Below, one piece after another: positions 8,009 through 16,175 of a stretch of 53,126 bases of DNA. Under the pieces are notes generated by a model. The model had not been told where the DNA came from, did not search any database, and saw only the letters and a program-made list of their open reading frames with translations. The stretch is from assembly GCA_013816485.1 (NCBI GenBank), contig JACDEI010000036.1, positions 1 to 53,126 on the forward strand. Reading direction: 5' to 3'. Each line of letters begins with the position of its first letter. Position 1 is the first letter of the stretch. The stretch is from Planctomycetota bacterium. GTDB lineage: Bacteria > Planctomycetota > UBA11346. The translations under genes and the position numbers were made by a program.

Positions 8009-8623
8009 ATGTTCGCCAAAGATATTATGACCAGCAACGTGACCGTATGCACCCCGCACACCAGCCTACGCGACGCCGCCACGCTGATGCTTGAACAGGG
8101 GAGTGGTTGTCTGCCGGTGACGAAAAACCTCACGCCGGGCAGCGCGGTCATCGGTATGATCACCGAACGCGACCTGATCCAACGGGCAGTGGCCGAAGGA
8201 CTCGATCCAGTGACATCGGCCGTATGGTTGGCGATGGCCATGCCGGCAGTAACCGTCCACGACGATGCCACGGTGGAGGAATGCCTTCTCAGGCTGCGTC
8301 ACGGGCAGGTGGAACGCCTGGTGGTGGTCGACCAGCAGGGTTGTTGCTGCGGCACCATCGCCCTCGGCGACCTCGCGCGGCAGCGGGCGTTGCCCGGGTC
8401 GGCTGTTAAGTCGACGCAATCAGCGACGCAATCAGCAGGAAAAGCAGGCGCACAAGCAGCCGGAAAAGCCCCAACGCAGATATTGACGCTCGTGGGTGCG
8501 CAGACCGCCACGTCGGTCGTGCGTCCTAATTCCGGTCGCTTGGTGCCAGCACGCCCATCCAGCACCCGTTTGAGTGCAATCCGCCCCCGCAGCAACAGTC
8601 CGCCTGGGTCTGGCGAGCGCTGA
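8009..8623 (+). CDS. CBS-pair domain protein
   Basis: Predicted 204 aa. Two CBS motifs fill residues about 3-60 (DIMTSNVTVCTPHTSLRDAA, VIGMITERDLIQR) and 70-125 (AMAMPAVTVHDDATVEECL, RLVVVDQQGCCCGTIALGDLAR). CBS pairs bind adenosyl nucleotides and act as energy or redox sensors. The remaining ~75 residues are a Ser/Thr/Ala/Pro/Arg-rich tail without recognised fold. CCGGAG is 6 bases before the chosen ATG; a TTG 18 bases earlier is less likely. There is no partner enzyme domain, so it is a stand-alone CBS protein of the kind often found with BON and stress genes, as here. Confidence 0.85.
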   Translation: MFAKDIMTSNVTVCTPHTSLRDAATLMLEQGSGCLPVTKNLTPGSAVIGMITERDLIQRAVAEGLDPVTSAVWLAMAMPAVTVHDDATVEECLLRLRHGQVERLVVVDQQGCCCGTIALGDLARQRALPGSAVKSTQSATQSAGKAGAQAAGKAPTQILTLVGAQTATSVVRPNSGRLVPARPSSTRLSAIRPRSNSPPGSGER

Positions 8624-8721
8624 CGGGTGTCATGCCGTCGTAGGCCAACCGCAGCGATCGCTCTGCTCTACGCGTAGGGCTGCTGCCGCTCGACTATCAA
8701 TTTGTTCGCTGGGAATCACCG

Positions 8722-8844
8722 ATGTTTACGCCCTCCGTACTGCGCTCCCGTCTTGGTCGCGTCAACTGGACTGTCCTGCTGTGGGCGATCGGCGTGCCGC
8801 TGCCCATCGTGCTGATCGTCGCACTGATGCGAGGCTGTTCGTAA
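8722..8844 (+). CDS. Small single-span membrane protein (40 aa)
   Basis: A 40-codon frame encodes a short basic N-terminus (MFTPSVLRSRLGRVN), one hydrophobic span (about residues 16-35: WTVLLWAIGVPLPIVLIVAL) and the tail MRGCS. GGGAA is 9 bases upstream of the ATG. The arrangement is that of a real small inner-membrane peptide, but no family was recognised. It lies between the CBS gene and a small soluble protein gene on the same strand. Confidence 0.5.
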   Translation: MFTPSVLRSRLGRVNWTVLLWAIGVPLPIVLIVALMRGCS

Positions 8845-8910
8845 ACTATGTCGTCCAGTTGATCGTCACTCTTTTCGTTTTCTCGTCATCACCGCTCCAG
8901 GGAGTCACCC

Positions 8911-9162
8911 ATGTTAGACAAACTTGATCCCGGGACCGCGCCAGCGGTCTGGCAGGAAGTAGACGGCTGGCACGTTCGTGTCCGTCAGGGCGGAGAGGTC
9001 GAGGTATTCGCGACCCGCGATGAAGCGATCTCCTATAGCACGTCGACCTTCACCGATGGTGCGACCGCCGCGCGGGCCGAGACCCAGCGGGGCGATGTCG
9101 CACCGACCACCGAGCAGGCGCAGGAACGTCCGCCCGAGCATGGTGGAAGAGGTCGGCCATGA
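8911..9162 (+). CDS. Small protein resembling the DUF2188 type
   Basis: Predicted 83 aa. Residues 12-50 read as a short beta-beta-alpha unit (WQEVDGWHVRVRQGGEVEVFATRDEAISYSTSTF), resembling DUF2188-like proteins that use a similar W-V-x-G-A/T-x-DEA pattern. The C-terminal third is Gln/Glu/Arg-rich and disordered. GGGAG is 7 bases before the ATG. Its stop overlaps the start of the response regulator (ATGA), indicating translational coupling and a shared transcript. Function unknown. Confidence 0.65.
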   Translation: MLDKLDPGTAPAVWQEVDGWHVRVRQGGEVEVFATRDEAISYSTSTFTDGATAARAETQRGDVAPTTEQAQERPPEHGGRGRP

Positions 9163-9593
9163 CTACCAGTGCGCCTTCATCCACCCTGCAGCACATCCTG
9201 TTGGTCGAAGATGAACCGGGCGATGCCCGGCTCATCGACGAAGTGTTGCATGACCATCCGCGCGTGCGTCTGCATACCGTGCTCGATGTCGTGCACGCGA
9301 TCCATTTCATGACCAAACAGCAGGCTTACTTCGACGCACCGACGCCGGACCTCATCATTCTCGACCTGCAGCTGCCGATCTTCTCGGGCAAGGCGCTGCT
9401 AGAAGAACGTCGGCGCCGGAATTTCTGCCCGGCGGTCCCGGTGGTGGTGATGACCACCTCGGCTGCGGAACGTGTCGAGTGCAAGCTGCTGGGGGCCACC
9501 GAGTACCATGTCAAACCGAGGGAGTGGTCGCAGTGGCAGGCGTTGATCCGGCAGCTCGTGGCACGGCATCTGGGAGTCGATCTGCAGGTCTGA
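9159..9593 (+). CDS. Single-domain response regulator (CheY/Rcp1-like)
   Basis: Predicted 144 aa, a receiver domain with no output domain. Acidic pocket residues are E17-D18 (LLVEDEPGD), the phosphoacceptor is D69 (LIILDLQLP), followed by the conserved Thr (VVMTTS) and Lys (HVKP). The EDEPGDARL start and the long alpha1-beta2 segment resemble Rcp1-type regulators paired with phytochrome-like or PAS kinases. It overlaps the preceding gene by 4 bases. The CheB-CheR-PAS-kinase encoded on the opposite strand 360 bases downstream is the nearest possible partner; that pairing is inference. Confidence 0.88.
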   Translation: MTTSAPSSTLQHILLVEDEPGDARLIDEVLHDHPRVRLHTVLDVVHAIHFMTKQQAYFDAPTPDLIILDLQLPIFSGKALLEERRRRNFCPAVPVVVMTTSAAERVECKLLGATEYHVKPREWSQWQALIRQLVARHLGVDLQV

Positions 9594-9626
9594 GCGACCG
9601 GCGGACAAGCGACCAGTACGACCGTG

Positions 9627-9923
9627 ACATGGAGAACCGGAGAACCGGAGAAGCCCGGCGAGCAGAATGCCGGAAGAAAATTTACGTATCTGCTCAGGGG
9701 CTTCGCCCAATGGCGTAACGCTAAGCCTTTTGAGACAGCAACATGAACAGGAGAAACGGAGAAACGGAGGAACGGAGGTGAAGGCAGGGGGAAAACCAAT
9801 CGATCCCTGTCTTTCTCCGTTCCTCCGTTCCTCTTGTTCAATCTCGTTGGCTAATCGTTACACCATTGGGCTTCGCCCCCGCGGGCATTTCCTCCGGTCA
9901 TCCGGTCCTTCGGTCCTCCATGT
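9627..9923. repeat. Three nested inverted repeats (class II hairpins)
   Basis: Outermost arms (9627-9650, GGAGAACC units; 9891-9923, cctccggt-type units ending ccatgt) are 8-bp-period repeats like those at 3459-3560. Inside them, 9697-9727 (ggggcttcgcccaatgg start) is inverted at 9849-9879. Inside those, 9745-9777 (cggagaaa/cggaggaa units) is inverted at 9815-9839. The whole space between the response regulator and the kinase gene (9594-9955) is thus filled by a three-level hairpin; no gene is seen in it. Confidence 0.8.
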
Positions 9924-9955
9924 TCGATCCTGTCGTTCTCCCTCTGGCGGGAACG

Positions 9956-12900
9956 TCAGGTCGCAGAACGCGGCTCCGTCGGCGTTTCAATCGCTGCCGC
10001 GACGACGCTGGTGACCTTCGGCAGGCTGAAGAAGACCGTCGTCCCAACCCCGATTTCAGATTCCAGCCACAGGCGTCCGCCGTGGCGTTCGGCGATCTTC
10101 TTGCAGGTCGCCAGGCCGATACCGGTGCCTGGGTATTCAGCCGCCGAGTGGGCGCGCTGGAACAGGGTGAAAATGCGGACGGTGTCCTGACTCCGGATGC
10201 CGATGCCGTTGTCGGCCACCACGATGACCCATTCGTCCGCCTCTTCGCGGGCGCTGATGGCGACCACCGACGGGCGGTCCTTGCTGCGGAACTTGACGCC
10301 ATTGCTCACCAGGTTCTGCAACAGCTGGGTGATCAGCAGCGGATCGGCGGTGACCAGGGGCAAGTGTTCGACCGTGACCGAGGCCTGGGCCTTGGCGATC
10401 TTGTTCTCTAGGTTGGCGATCGCGGTGTGGGCGATCATGGTGAGATCGATGGCCGTCGCCCGGATGCCCTGATTGCCGACTTGCGAATAATAGAGGATGG
10501 CGGTGACCATATCCTGCATGCGTTTGGCGCCGTTGACCACGTAGGCCATGAACTCCTGGTCCTTGCCCACGAGTTTGTCGCCCAGGCGTTCCTGGAGCAG
10601 CGTGGCGAAGGAACGGATGGTACGCAGCGGTTCCTGGAGGTCGTGCGAGGCGATTGAGGCGAACTGGGTCAGCTCCGCGTTCGAACGCTGGAGTTCTCGC
10701 GAGGTGGACTTCAGCGCATCGGTGATGTGCTTTTCTTCGGTGATGTCGGCGATCGCCAGCACGATCATGCGTGCGCCCTTCGCCCCATTTTCCAGCAGGC
10801 GGGCATTCAGTAGCATGGTGCGCCGACCGATGCGCGCGAAATCGTGGGTGACCTCGAAGCCATCCATGGCGGCAGAGCCATTAAGGATGTCATCAAGCAG
10901 CCGACGCAGTTCGGGGATGTCCCACGCATTGTCGCCGAGGCCGTACAGGTGCTGCCCAAGAATGATTTCCTGCGGCAGGCCGAAGACCCGGATGAACGCG
11001 CGGTTGGCAGTCTGTACCCGCAGTTCGGCGTCGAGTACCAGCAGCGGATCGCGCACGGTTTCGACGATGGCCTTGGCGGCATCGCCGGACAAGCGCAGGC
11101 TTTCCTGGCTGCGTTTGACCACGTCGATGTCGATGTAGGTCGCCACCACGCCGGCGATGACATCACCTTCCGTGCGGTAGGGCGTCACGCGCAGGGCGTA
11201 CCAGCGACCGTTGTGGTTGCGCACCTCGACCCCCTTGCTGGCGCGTGAACGCATCACCTCATCGGCGGTCTGATCCAGGCTGGCGCCGCTGAATCCCAGA
11301 TCGAGGCCGCGGATCTGACGACCGAGGTCCGTCGCGCTGAGGTGCAGAACATCGACGGTCGGCCCGGAGATGCGCCGCAGACGCAGGTCGCCGTCCAACA
11401 TCATCACCGGCAGATCGATGCCGACGAGCAGGTTGGTGAGGTCGTTGCTCAACTGGGTCAGTTCCAGATTGCGGTTGCGCAGTTCCTCGTTGAGCGTCGC
11501 CAATTCCTCATTGGCGGATTCGACCTCCTCCTTGGCGGTCTGGTACTCCTCGTTATTGCAACGCAGTTCCTCATTGGAGGACATCGTGTCGTCATGGGCG
11601 TAACGCAGTTCGTCGTTGATCGTGTTGTTCTCTTCGATCAACGACTGCAGGTAGTCGTTGGCGGCCGCCAGTTCCCGTTTCAGTTGGGCGAAGTCCTCCG
11701 CATCAGGAGTGCTGTTGCTGGTTGAAACACTGTCGCTGCGCACCGCTGGACGTGACTCGCTGCCCAGGTCCTCGCTGCGCGCTTCCTCGTTACGTACCTC
11801 GTGGTGTGCAAGCGGACCTGCCGGGGAACCCTCTTCGAAAAGGATGAGCATCACGGGTTCGGTCGACCCGGGCAGACGCACCTGGCTGATCTCCACGTCG
11901 ATTGCCCGCAGGCGCTGGCCATCACGGACCCGCACACCCGTGCGCCGGACGGTGACATGCTGTTTTTTCGCTTCGTCGATCGCGCGTGCCAGTTCCTGCG
12001 CCAGACCGTGCGATACCATCTTCAGCAGGTTGAGGCTGGCTTGGCCCTGCGCCGGATCGAGGAAGTCGGCGGCCTTCCCGCGGAATTGCAGGATGTTGAG
12101 ATCGCCGTCCACCAGCACTCCGGCGGGGGCGTAGCGACTCATGACGATACGGTCGGCGGCGCGTTGGAGATCGACCAACGAAGGTGGTCCGGGTTTGGCT
12201 GGCGTGGGATCATCCGACAGCTGCGGGCTGGTGGCGAACATCGGCGGATGCACGCGACAGGCGCCGGCCTTCTTTTTGTACACGCGGTTTTTGGCGTCGA
12301 TGGCCTCGAACATGTCCGACGAGCGGCCGATGGTCTCCGAACTGCCCAGGATGAGGAACCCGCCTGAGTTGAGCGTATAGCATAACGTCGGGATCACCCG
12401 CGCCTGCAAGGTCGGCGTCAGATAGATCAAGACGTTGCGGCAACTGATCACGTCGATCTTCGAGAACGGCGTGTCGGCGGTCACGTCGTGTTTGGCGAAG
12501 ACGCAGAGATCGCGCAGTGATTTGTTGACGCGATAGCCTTCGGGCACCCGCGAAAAATGGCGGCGCAGACGTTCTGGCGAGACCTCGGCTTCGATGCTGG
12601 CAGGATACACCCCGGCACGGGCGGTGTTCAGCGAGGACTCGCTGATGTCGGTGGCGAAGATATGGAGCGCTCGCCGGGGGCTCTGGTGTTCAAGGTGCTC
12701 GATCAGTTCGATGGCAAGCGAGTAGGCTTCCTGGCCGGTCGAACAGGCGACCACCCAGATGCGGATCGGCGCTTCGTCGGCAGGTTCCTTGGCCAGGTTG
12801 GGGAAGACCAGGGTCCGCACCGCGTCGAACACCACGCGGTCGCGAAAGAAACTGGTGACGTTGATCAACACGTCCTTCAGCAGGACCTTGACCTCCGCCG

Positions 12901-13750
12901 CGTCGCCAGCGAGTTGCTGCGCGTAGTCAGCAAGGGAGGGCACGCCACGCACGGCCATGCGGCGCAGGATGCGACGTTTGATGGTGGTGTCGCGGTAGAG
13001 CGTGAAATCGATGTGCGACGCGTTTTTGAGCACGGCGAGTGTGGCGGCGTAGCTCACCTGATCCGTCGGAAACAGTTCCGCGTCGTGAGAGTCGGGTTTT
13101 CTGCGCAGGTAGGCGTGGTGGCTGATCGCCACGATCTCCTTGGCGATCTCCGCCGGCGTCAGGACGAAATCGACACCACCAGCGGCGATGGCGCTCGCCG
13201 GCATCTCGGCGCTTTCCGCCGACGCTGGTTCCTGGGCGAAGGTGATGCCGCCAGCGGCTTTGATCTCGGCCAGCCCCAACGTGCCGTCGGATCCGGTGCC
13301 CGACAACACCACTCCGATGGCGCGACTGGTGCAGTCGCGTGCCAGTGAACGGAGGAAGAAATCGATCGAGAGATGGAGCCCGTGGGCCGCGGGTCTGGGC
13401 GTCAGCCGCAGGATCCCTTGGGTGAGCGCCAGATCGGCATTCGGCGGGATGATGTAGACGTGGTTCGGTTCCACCGCCATGCCGTCGCTGGCTTCGCTCA
13501 CCGGCAGACGGGTCTCCTTGGTCAGCAGTTGGACCAGTTGGCTTTCGTGCTGCGCTGCCAGGTGCTGTACCAGGACGAAGGCCATGCCGGTGGCGTCGGG
13601 AATGCCCGCCAAGAATTTCGTGAACGCGGCCAGTCCACCGGCCGACGAACCGACACCGACCACCGGGAAGTCCAGCGCGGGATACGCTCCGCTGTCGGGC
13701 TGAGCGACGGCGGCAACCGCGGTGGCTTCGTAATTAGTCTGATCGGGCAT
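9956..13750 (-). CDS. CheB-CheR-PAS-histidine kinase hybrid
   Basis: Predicted 1264 aa. Order: CheB methylesterase (about 25-215; GSSAGG serine, VQHL histidine, GTGSDG aspartate of the catalytic triad), CheR methyltransferase (about 240-480; WVVACSTGQEAYSLA SAM-binding stretch), a Glu/Asn-rich coiled coil (about 690-790; repeated NEEL/NEEY), two PAS regions (about 800-1045), HisKA (ASHDLQEPLR, His phosphoacceptor) and HATPase (NLVSNGVKF, DNGIGI, GTGIGLATCKKI). It is a cytoplasmic multi-output sensor of a class widespread in environmental bacteria, and no chemotaxis operon is nearby. The chosen ATG has GAGGA 6 bases upstream; another ATG immediately follows GAGGA. A 9-bp hairpin lies in the leader. 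Lacking a receiver domain, it may signal to the CheY-like protein at 9159-9593. Confidence 0.92.
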   Translation of the reverse strand: MPDQTNYEATAVAAVAQPDSGAYPALDFPVVGVGSSAGGLAAFTKFLAGIPDATGMAFVLVQHLAAQHESQLVQLLTKETRLPVSEASDGMAVEPNHVYIIPPNADLALTQGILRLTPRPAAHGLHLSIDFFLRSLARDCTSRAIGVVLSGTGSDGTLGLAEIKAAGGITFAQEPASAESAEMPASAIAAGGVDFVLTPAEIAKEIVAISHHAYLRRKPDSHDAELFPTDQVSYAATLAVLKNASHIDFTLYRDTTIKRRILRRMAVRGVPSLADYAQQLAGDAAEVKVLLKDVLINVTSFFRDRVVFDAVRTLVFPNLAKEPADEAPIRIWVVACSTGQEAYSLAIELIEHLEHQSPRRALHIFATDISESSLNTARAGVYPASIEAEVSPERLRRHFSRVPEGYRVNKSLRDLCVFAKHDVTADTPFSKIDVISCRNVLIYLTPTLQARVIPTLCYTLNSGGFLILGSSETIGRSSDMFEAIDAKNRVYKKKAGACRVHPPMFATSPQLSDDPTPAKPGPPSLVDLQRAADRIVMSRYAPAGVLVDGDLNILQFRGKAADFLDPAQGQASLNLLKMVSHGLAQELARAIDEAKKQHVTVRRTGVRVRDGQRLRAIDVEISQVRLPGSTEPVMLILFEEGSPAGPLAHHEVRNEEARSEDLGSESRPAVRSDSVSTSNSTPDAEDFAQLKRELAAANDYLQSLIEENNTINDELRYAHDDTMSSNEELRCNNEEYQTAKEEVESANEELATLNEELRNRNLELTQLSNDLTNLLVGIDLPVMMLDGDLRLRRISGPTVDVLHLSATDLGRQIRGLDLGFSGASLDQTADEVMRSRASKGVEVRNHNGRWYALRVTPYRTEGDVIAGVVATYIDIDVVKRSQESLRLSGDAAKAIVETVRDPLLVLDAELRVQTANRAFIRVFGLPQEIILGQHLYGLGDNAWDIPELRRLLDDILNGSAAMDGFEVTHDFARIGRRTMLLNARLLENGAKGARMIVLAIADITEEKHITDALKSTSRELQRSNAELTQFASIASHDLQEPLRTIRSFATLLQERLGDKLVGKDQEFMAYVVNGAKRMQDMVTAILYYSQVGNQGIRATAIDLTMIAHTAIANLENKIAKAQASVTVEHLPLVTADPLLITQLLQNLVSNGVKFRSKDRPSVVAISAREEADEWVIVVADNGIGIRSQDTVRIFTLFQRAHSAAEYPGTGIGLATCKKIAERHGGRLWLESEIGVGTTVFFSLPKVTSVVAAAIETPTEPRSAT

Positions 13751-13778
13751 GGCCATTCCTCGGGGCATGCAGCCCACC

Positions 13779-13803
13779 AGGCGGAACGGAGTGCGTTCCG
13801 CCT
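13779..13803 (-). promoter_or_regulatory. Perfect hairpin in the leader of the CheB-CheR kinase gene
   Basis: aggcggaac and gttccgcct form a 9-bp perfect stem around a 7-base loop, 28 bases upstream of the start codon. It could be an operator or an mRNA leader structure. Confidence 0.35.
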
Positions 13804-13897
13804 TGCAGGCAGTCTTAGGGCACGCCAAACGGATGCTGTAGGAAATTATTTTCTGCGCTGAGCGGTGGCGATGCTGGCGTGCTGAACGCAGTTAATG

Positions 13898-14440
13898 TTA
13901 AGCAGGTACGAATGGACGCTGTTCCGCAATTGGCCAAGCCGACCGGGAAATATCGCGTCCACCGTGGTGGCGAATGATCTCCGACACCAGGAGGGAGCAG
14001 GACTCCTCGTCCGTGCGCACGGCGATCAGGATCTGCCCGAGCCCCAGGCACGAGGTGCAGTGACGGGCATCGCTGGGTGCTAGCCCCATCCCGATCAGGG
14101 TCTTGACCATGCTGTCCGACGACGAACGCACACCGACGCCGCTCAGAATGGTCAGGATCGGTCCGGTGGCGAACAGCCGACCGAGGCCGGGAACGATCGT
14201 GGCGGCGAGGCCCTCAGGATGAATGGGGGTTACTTCAGCAGACTTCCAGGTGTTGCCGGATGATCGTGGCGTCTGCGGCGTGGTCGGCGTGGTCGGTGCG
14301 AAGTGGATCAGGTCCGGATCGTGCCGCTCGGGAAACACCAGCGAGATGGCGTCGGAGGGAAATCCCGCAGCGTGGAGTTCATCGGCGACAGCTTGCGCCT
14401 GGGCGACTTCATTCACCAGGGCGACGGTGGTGTAGGGCAT
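13898..14440 (-). CDS. Glycine-zipper-type protein, paralogue 3 (diverged)
   Basis: Predicted 180 aa. The N-terminal part (MPYTTVALVNEVAQAQAVADELHAAGF, DAISLVFPER) aligns by eye with paralogues 1 and 2. The central hydrophobic part is shorter and has lost most glycines (TIVPGLGRLFATGPILTILSGVG). The C-terminal part (GLAPSDARHCTSCLGLGQILIAVRT) keeps the pattern before the final helix. CAGGAG is 6 bases before the chosen ATG, and a sigma-54-like motif is 29 bases upstream. The gene is divergent from the DUF2383-like gene, whose upstream region has the same kind of motif. Function unknown. Confidence 0.7.
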   Translation of the reverse strand: MPYTTVALVNEVAQAQAVADELHAAGFPSDAISLVFPERHDPDLIHFAPTTPTTPQTPRSSGNTWKSAEVTPIHPEGLAATIVPGLGRLFATGPILTILSGVGVRSSSDSMVKTLIGMGLAPSDARHCTSCLGLGQILIAVRTDEESCSLLVSEIIRHHGGRDISRSAWPIAEQRPFVPA

Positions 14441-14468
14441 GGACGCTCCTGAGTACCGGTTTCCTAGA

Positions 14469-14484
14469 GCGGGCACCATGCCAG
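14469..14484 (-). promoter_or_regulatory. Candidate sigma-54 promoter of paralogue 3
   Basis: Minus-strand TGGCATGGTGCCCGCT has GG-N10-GC spacing and starts with the same TGGCATGG as the sites at 7950 and 14677. It is 29 bases from the ATG at 14440, leaving room for a short leader containing CAGGAG. Confidence 0.5.
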
Positions 14485-14676
14485 GGCAGCGATGAACCGC
14501 ACCGCCAGCGGAGTTTGCCGTTTCCTGGGCGCAGGTGCGCTTGGTCGCGTCGCGAGCGGCATGGCGATGCATCAGTGGGATCAGCGCCGGCCTGCAAATC
14601 ACCACATCACGGGTCGGCACATCGTGCAAATTGCAGGGCAAGCGATGGAGCTACCCCGTACGCTGCACGTCAACAC

Positions 14677-14692
14677 TGGCATGGCGGGCGCT
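14677..14692 (+). promoter_or_regulatory. Candidate sigma-54 promoter of DUF2383-like gene
   Basis: TGGCATGGCGGGCGCT has GG-N10-GC spacing, about 95 bases upstream of the ATG at 14788. With the site at 14469-14484 it makes a divergent pair in one 347-base intergenic region. I see nothing else in that region. Confidence 0.45.
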
Positions 14693-14787
14693 CTGCATCC
14701 ATCGGGGCCCGGTGTACCGCGCACGCGGTTTTTCCAGGTTCAGCAGTCGCGCATCCACCAGCATCACCACCGATCCAGGAGCCATTT

Positions 14788-15234
14788 ATGAAGCCCCTCA
14801 TCAGCAGCACCAACGATACCGTCATCTCCAACCTCAACAGTCTTCTGCGCGGTGAGATCTCCGCAGTGGAGACCTACAACCAGGGGATCGCCCATCTCTC
14901 CGCCGAACCGGTGGCGGACCTGATCGCCAACCGCGACTGCCACAGCAAACGTGTCGCCGTGCTCACAAGCGCGGTCGCCCAGCACGGTGGTAAGCCGGAT
15001 GCGACCTCGGGCCTGTGGGGCAGCCTCACCAAGCTGGTCGAAAAAGGTGCCGCGCTCATCAGCGCGAAGACCGTGATCGCAGCACTCGAAGAAGGCGAAG
15101 ATCGCGGCTTGGCGCAGTACCGCGAACCGGGCGACCTCGACCCCACGTCGATCCAACTCATCCACACCACGCTGCTGCCCAGGCAGTTGGAGACCCATGA
15201 GCGCATGCGCACGCGTAAGCTGAGCGCGGGCTGA
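14788..15234 (+). CDS. DUF2383 (PA2169-type) four-helix-bundle protein
   Basis: Predicted 148 aa, mostly helical. The N-terminal half matches the DUF2383 pattern: ISNLNSLLRGEISAVETYNQGI, then a helix containing HSKRVAVLTSAVAQHGGKPDATSGLWGSLTKLVEKGA, then LISAKTVIAALEEGEDRGLAQYR. These ferritin-like small proteins are often in stress or envelope gene sets; a definite biochemical role is not established. AGGAG is 8 bases before the ATG. A hairpin terminator-like sequence follows the stop by 10 bases, so it is probably monocistronic. Confidence 0.82.
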   Translation: MKPLISSTNDTVISNLNSLLRGEISAVETYNQGIAHLSAEPVADLIANRDCHSKRVAVLTSAVAQHGGKPDATSGLWGSLTKLVEKGAALISAKTVIAALEEGEDRGLAQYREPGDLDPTSIQLIHTTLLPRQLETHERMRTRKLSAG

Positions 15235-15244
15235 TAACGCCTTG

Positions 15245-15260
15245 CCGGCCATGAGGCCGG
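15245..15260 (+). terminator. Hairpin after DUF2383-like gene
   Basis: ccggcc-atga-ggccgg, with 6 strong G-C pairs, lies 10 bases after the stop codon and is followed by ttgag. The T run is poor, so it would be a weak intrinsic terminator. Confidence 0.45.
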
Positions 15261-15287
15261 TTGAGCGCCGGGACGACCGTCAGAACG

Positions 15288-15403
15288 ATTAACCGCAGAG
15301 ATCGCAGAGATCGCAGAGATCGCAGAGATCGCAGAGATCGCAGAGATCGCAGAGGTTGGCCACTGGCCTCTCCTCTGCGTGCTCTGCGCCCGCTGCGGTT
15401 AAA
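15288..15403. repeat. Class II tandem-repeat hairpin (9-bp unit)
   Basis: Seven CGCAGAG cores at exactly 9-base spacing (cores starting 15294, 15303, 15312, 15321, 15330, 15339, 15348) follow attaac. The right arm (15368-15403) carries ctctgcg cores and ends gctgcggttaa, the reverse complement of the left edge. It lies between the convergent DUF2383-like and apt genes. Confidence 0.85.
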
Positions 15404-15448
15404 ATATCTTTGTTGGTGTCAGGCTACCGGCGACGCGGCGACGCGGCG

Positions 15449-15961
15449 TCAGGTATACCGCATCACCGAGAACACCGGGCTGTTGATGCGGGTGCCGCCG
15501 CCTAGGAACGCCAGGTCGATGAGGAACGCCGTGCCGATGACCGTGCCGCCGACGCGGCGCACCAGCTTGATCGCGGCTTCCATGGTGCCGCCGGTGGCGA
15601 GCACGTCGTCGATCATCAGGACGACATCTTTGTCCGTCACCGAGTCCTCGTGGATCTCGACCGCGTCGTTGCCGTATTCCAGGTTGTAGCCTTCGCGGAT
15701 GGCCTTCCACGGCAGCTTGCCGGGTTTGCGGATCGGTACGAAACCGACACCCAGGGCCAGCGCCACCGGCGGGGCGAGGATGAAGCCGCGGCTTTCGATG
15801 CCGACCACCTTGGTGATGCCTTTGCCGGTATGGGCCTTGGCGATCGCTTCGACCGCGTAGGTGAAGGCCTTGGCGTTGCCGAGCAGTGGGGTGATGTCCT
15901 TGAAGATGATCCCAGGCTTCGGGAAGTCGGGCACATCGCGGATGAAGGGGGTCAGGTCCAT
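15449..15961 (-). CDS. apt: Adenine phosphoribosyltransferase
   Basis: Predicted 170 aa, the normal size. The enzyme joins adenine to PRPP, giving AMP and pyrophosphate (purine salvage, cytosol). Visible motifs: N-terminal FIRDVPDFPKPGIIFKDITPLL typical of Apt, GIESRGFILAPPVALALG, RKPGKLPW, and the PRPP loop VVLMIDDVLATGGTMEAAI. The start at MDLTPFIRD fits homologues; no clear ribosome binding site precedes it, and a longer upstream frame has low-complexity, non-homologous sequence. It stands alone on its strand, and its 3' side abuts a class II hairpin. Confidence 0.95.
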   Translation of the reverse strand: MDLTPFIRDVPDFPKPGIIFKDITPLLGNAKAFTYAVEAIAKAHTGKGITKVVGIESRGFILAPPVALALGVGFVPIRKPGKLPWKAIREGYNLEYGNDAVEIHEDSVTDKDVVLMIDDVLATGGTMEAAIKLVRRVGGTVIGTAFLIDLAFLGGGTRINSPVFSVMRYT

Positions 15962-16175
15962 GGGCGGGAGGCTAGGGCGCTGGTCATCTTGTCCACCCTG
16001 TCCTGTTTGCTGCGTGGTTGTGTAAATTTCTGGTCGATAGTGGGTTAAGCTCGTACGCCGGCAACGTCCGGCCGCCTGCAGCGTACCGTTCTGTGCATGC
16101 ATGTGCCTGTGGTGGGAGGGCTTGTCAGTCCCCACGTCGCTTCTATCCTGCGCCACCCCCGCCCTGGAGGGCTTC

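Noticed and set aside
15288..15403. Regular repeats suggesting a CRISPR array
   Set aside because: The period is 9 bases with no spacers, and the right side is the inverted array; no cas genes nearby.
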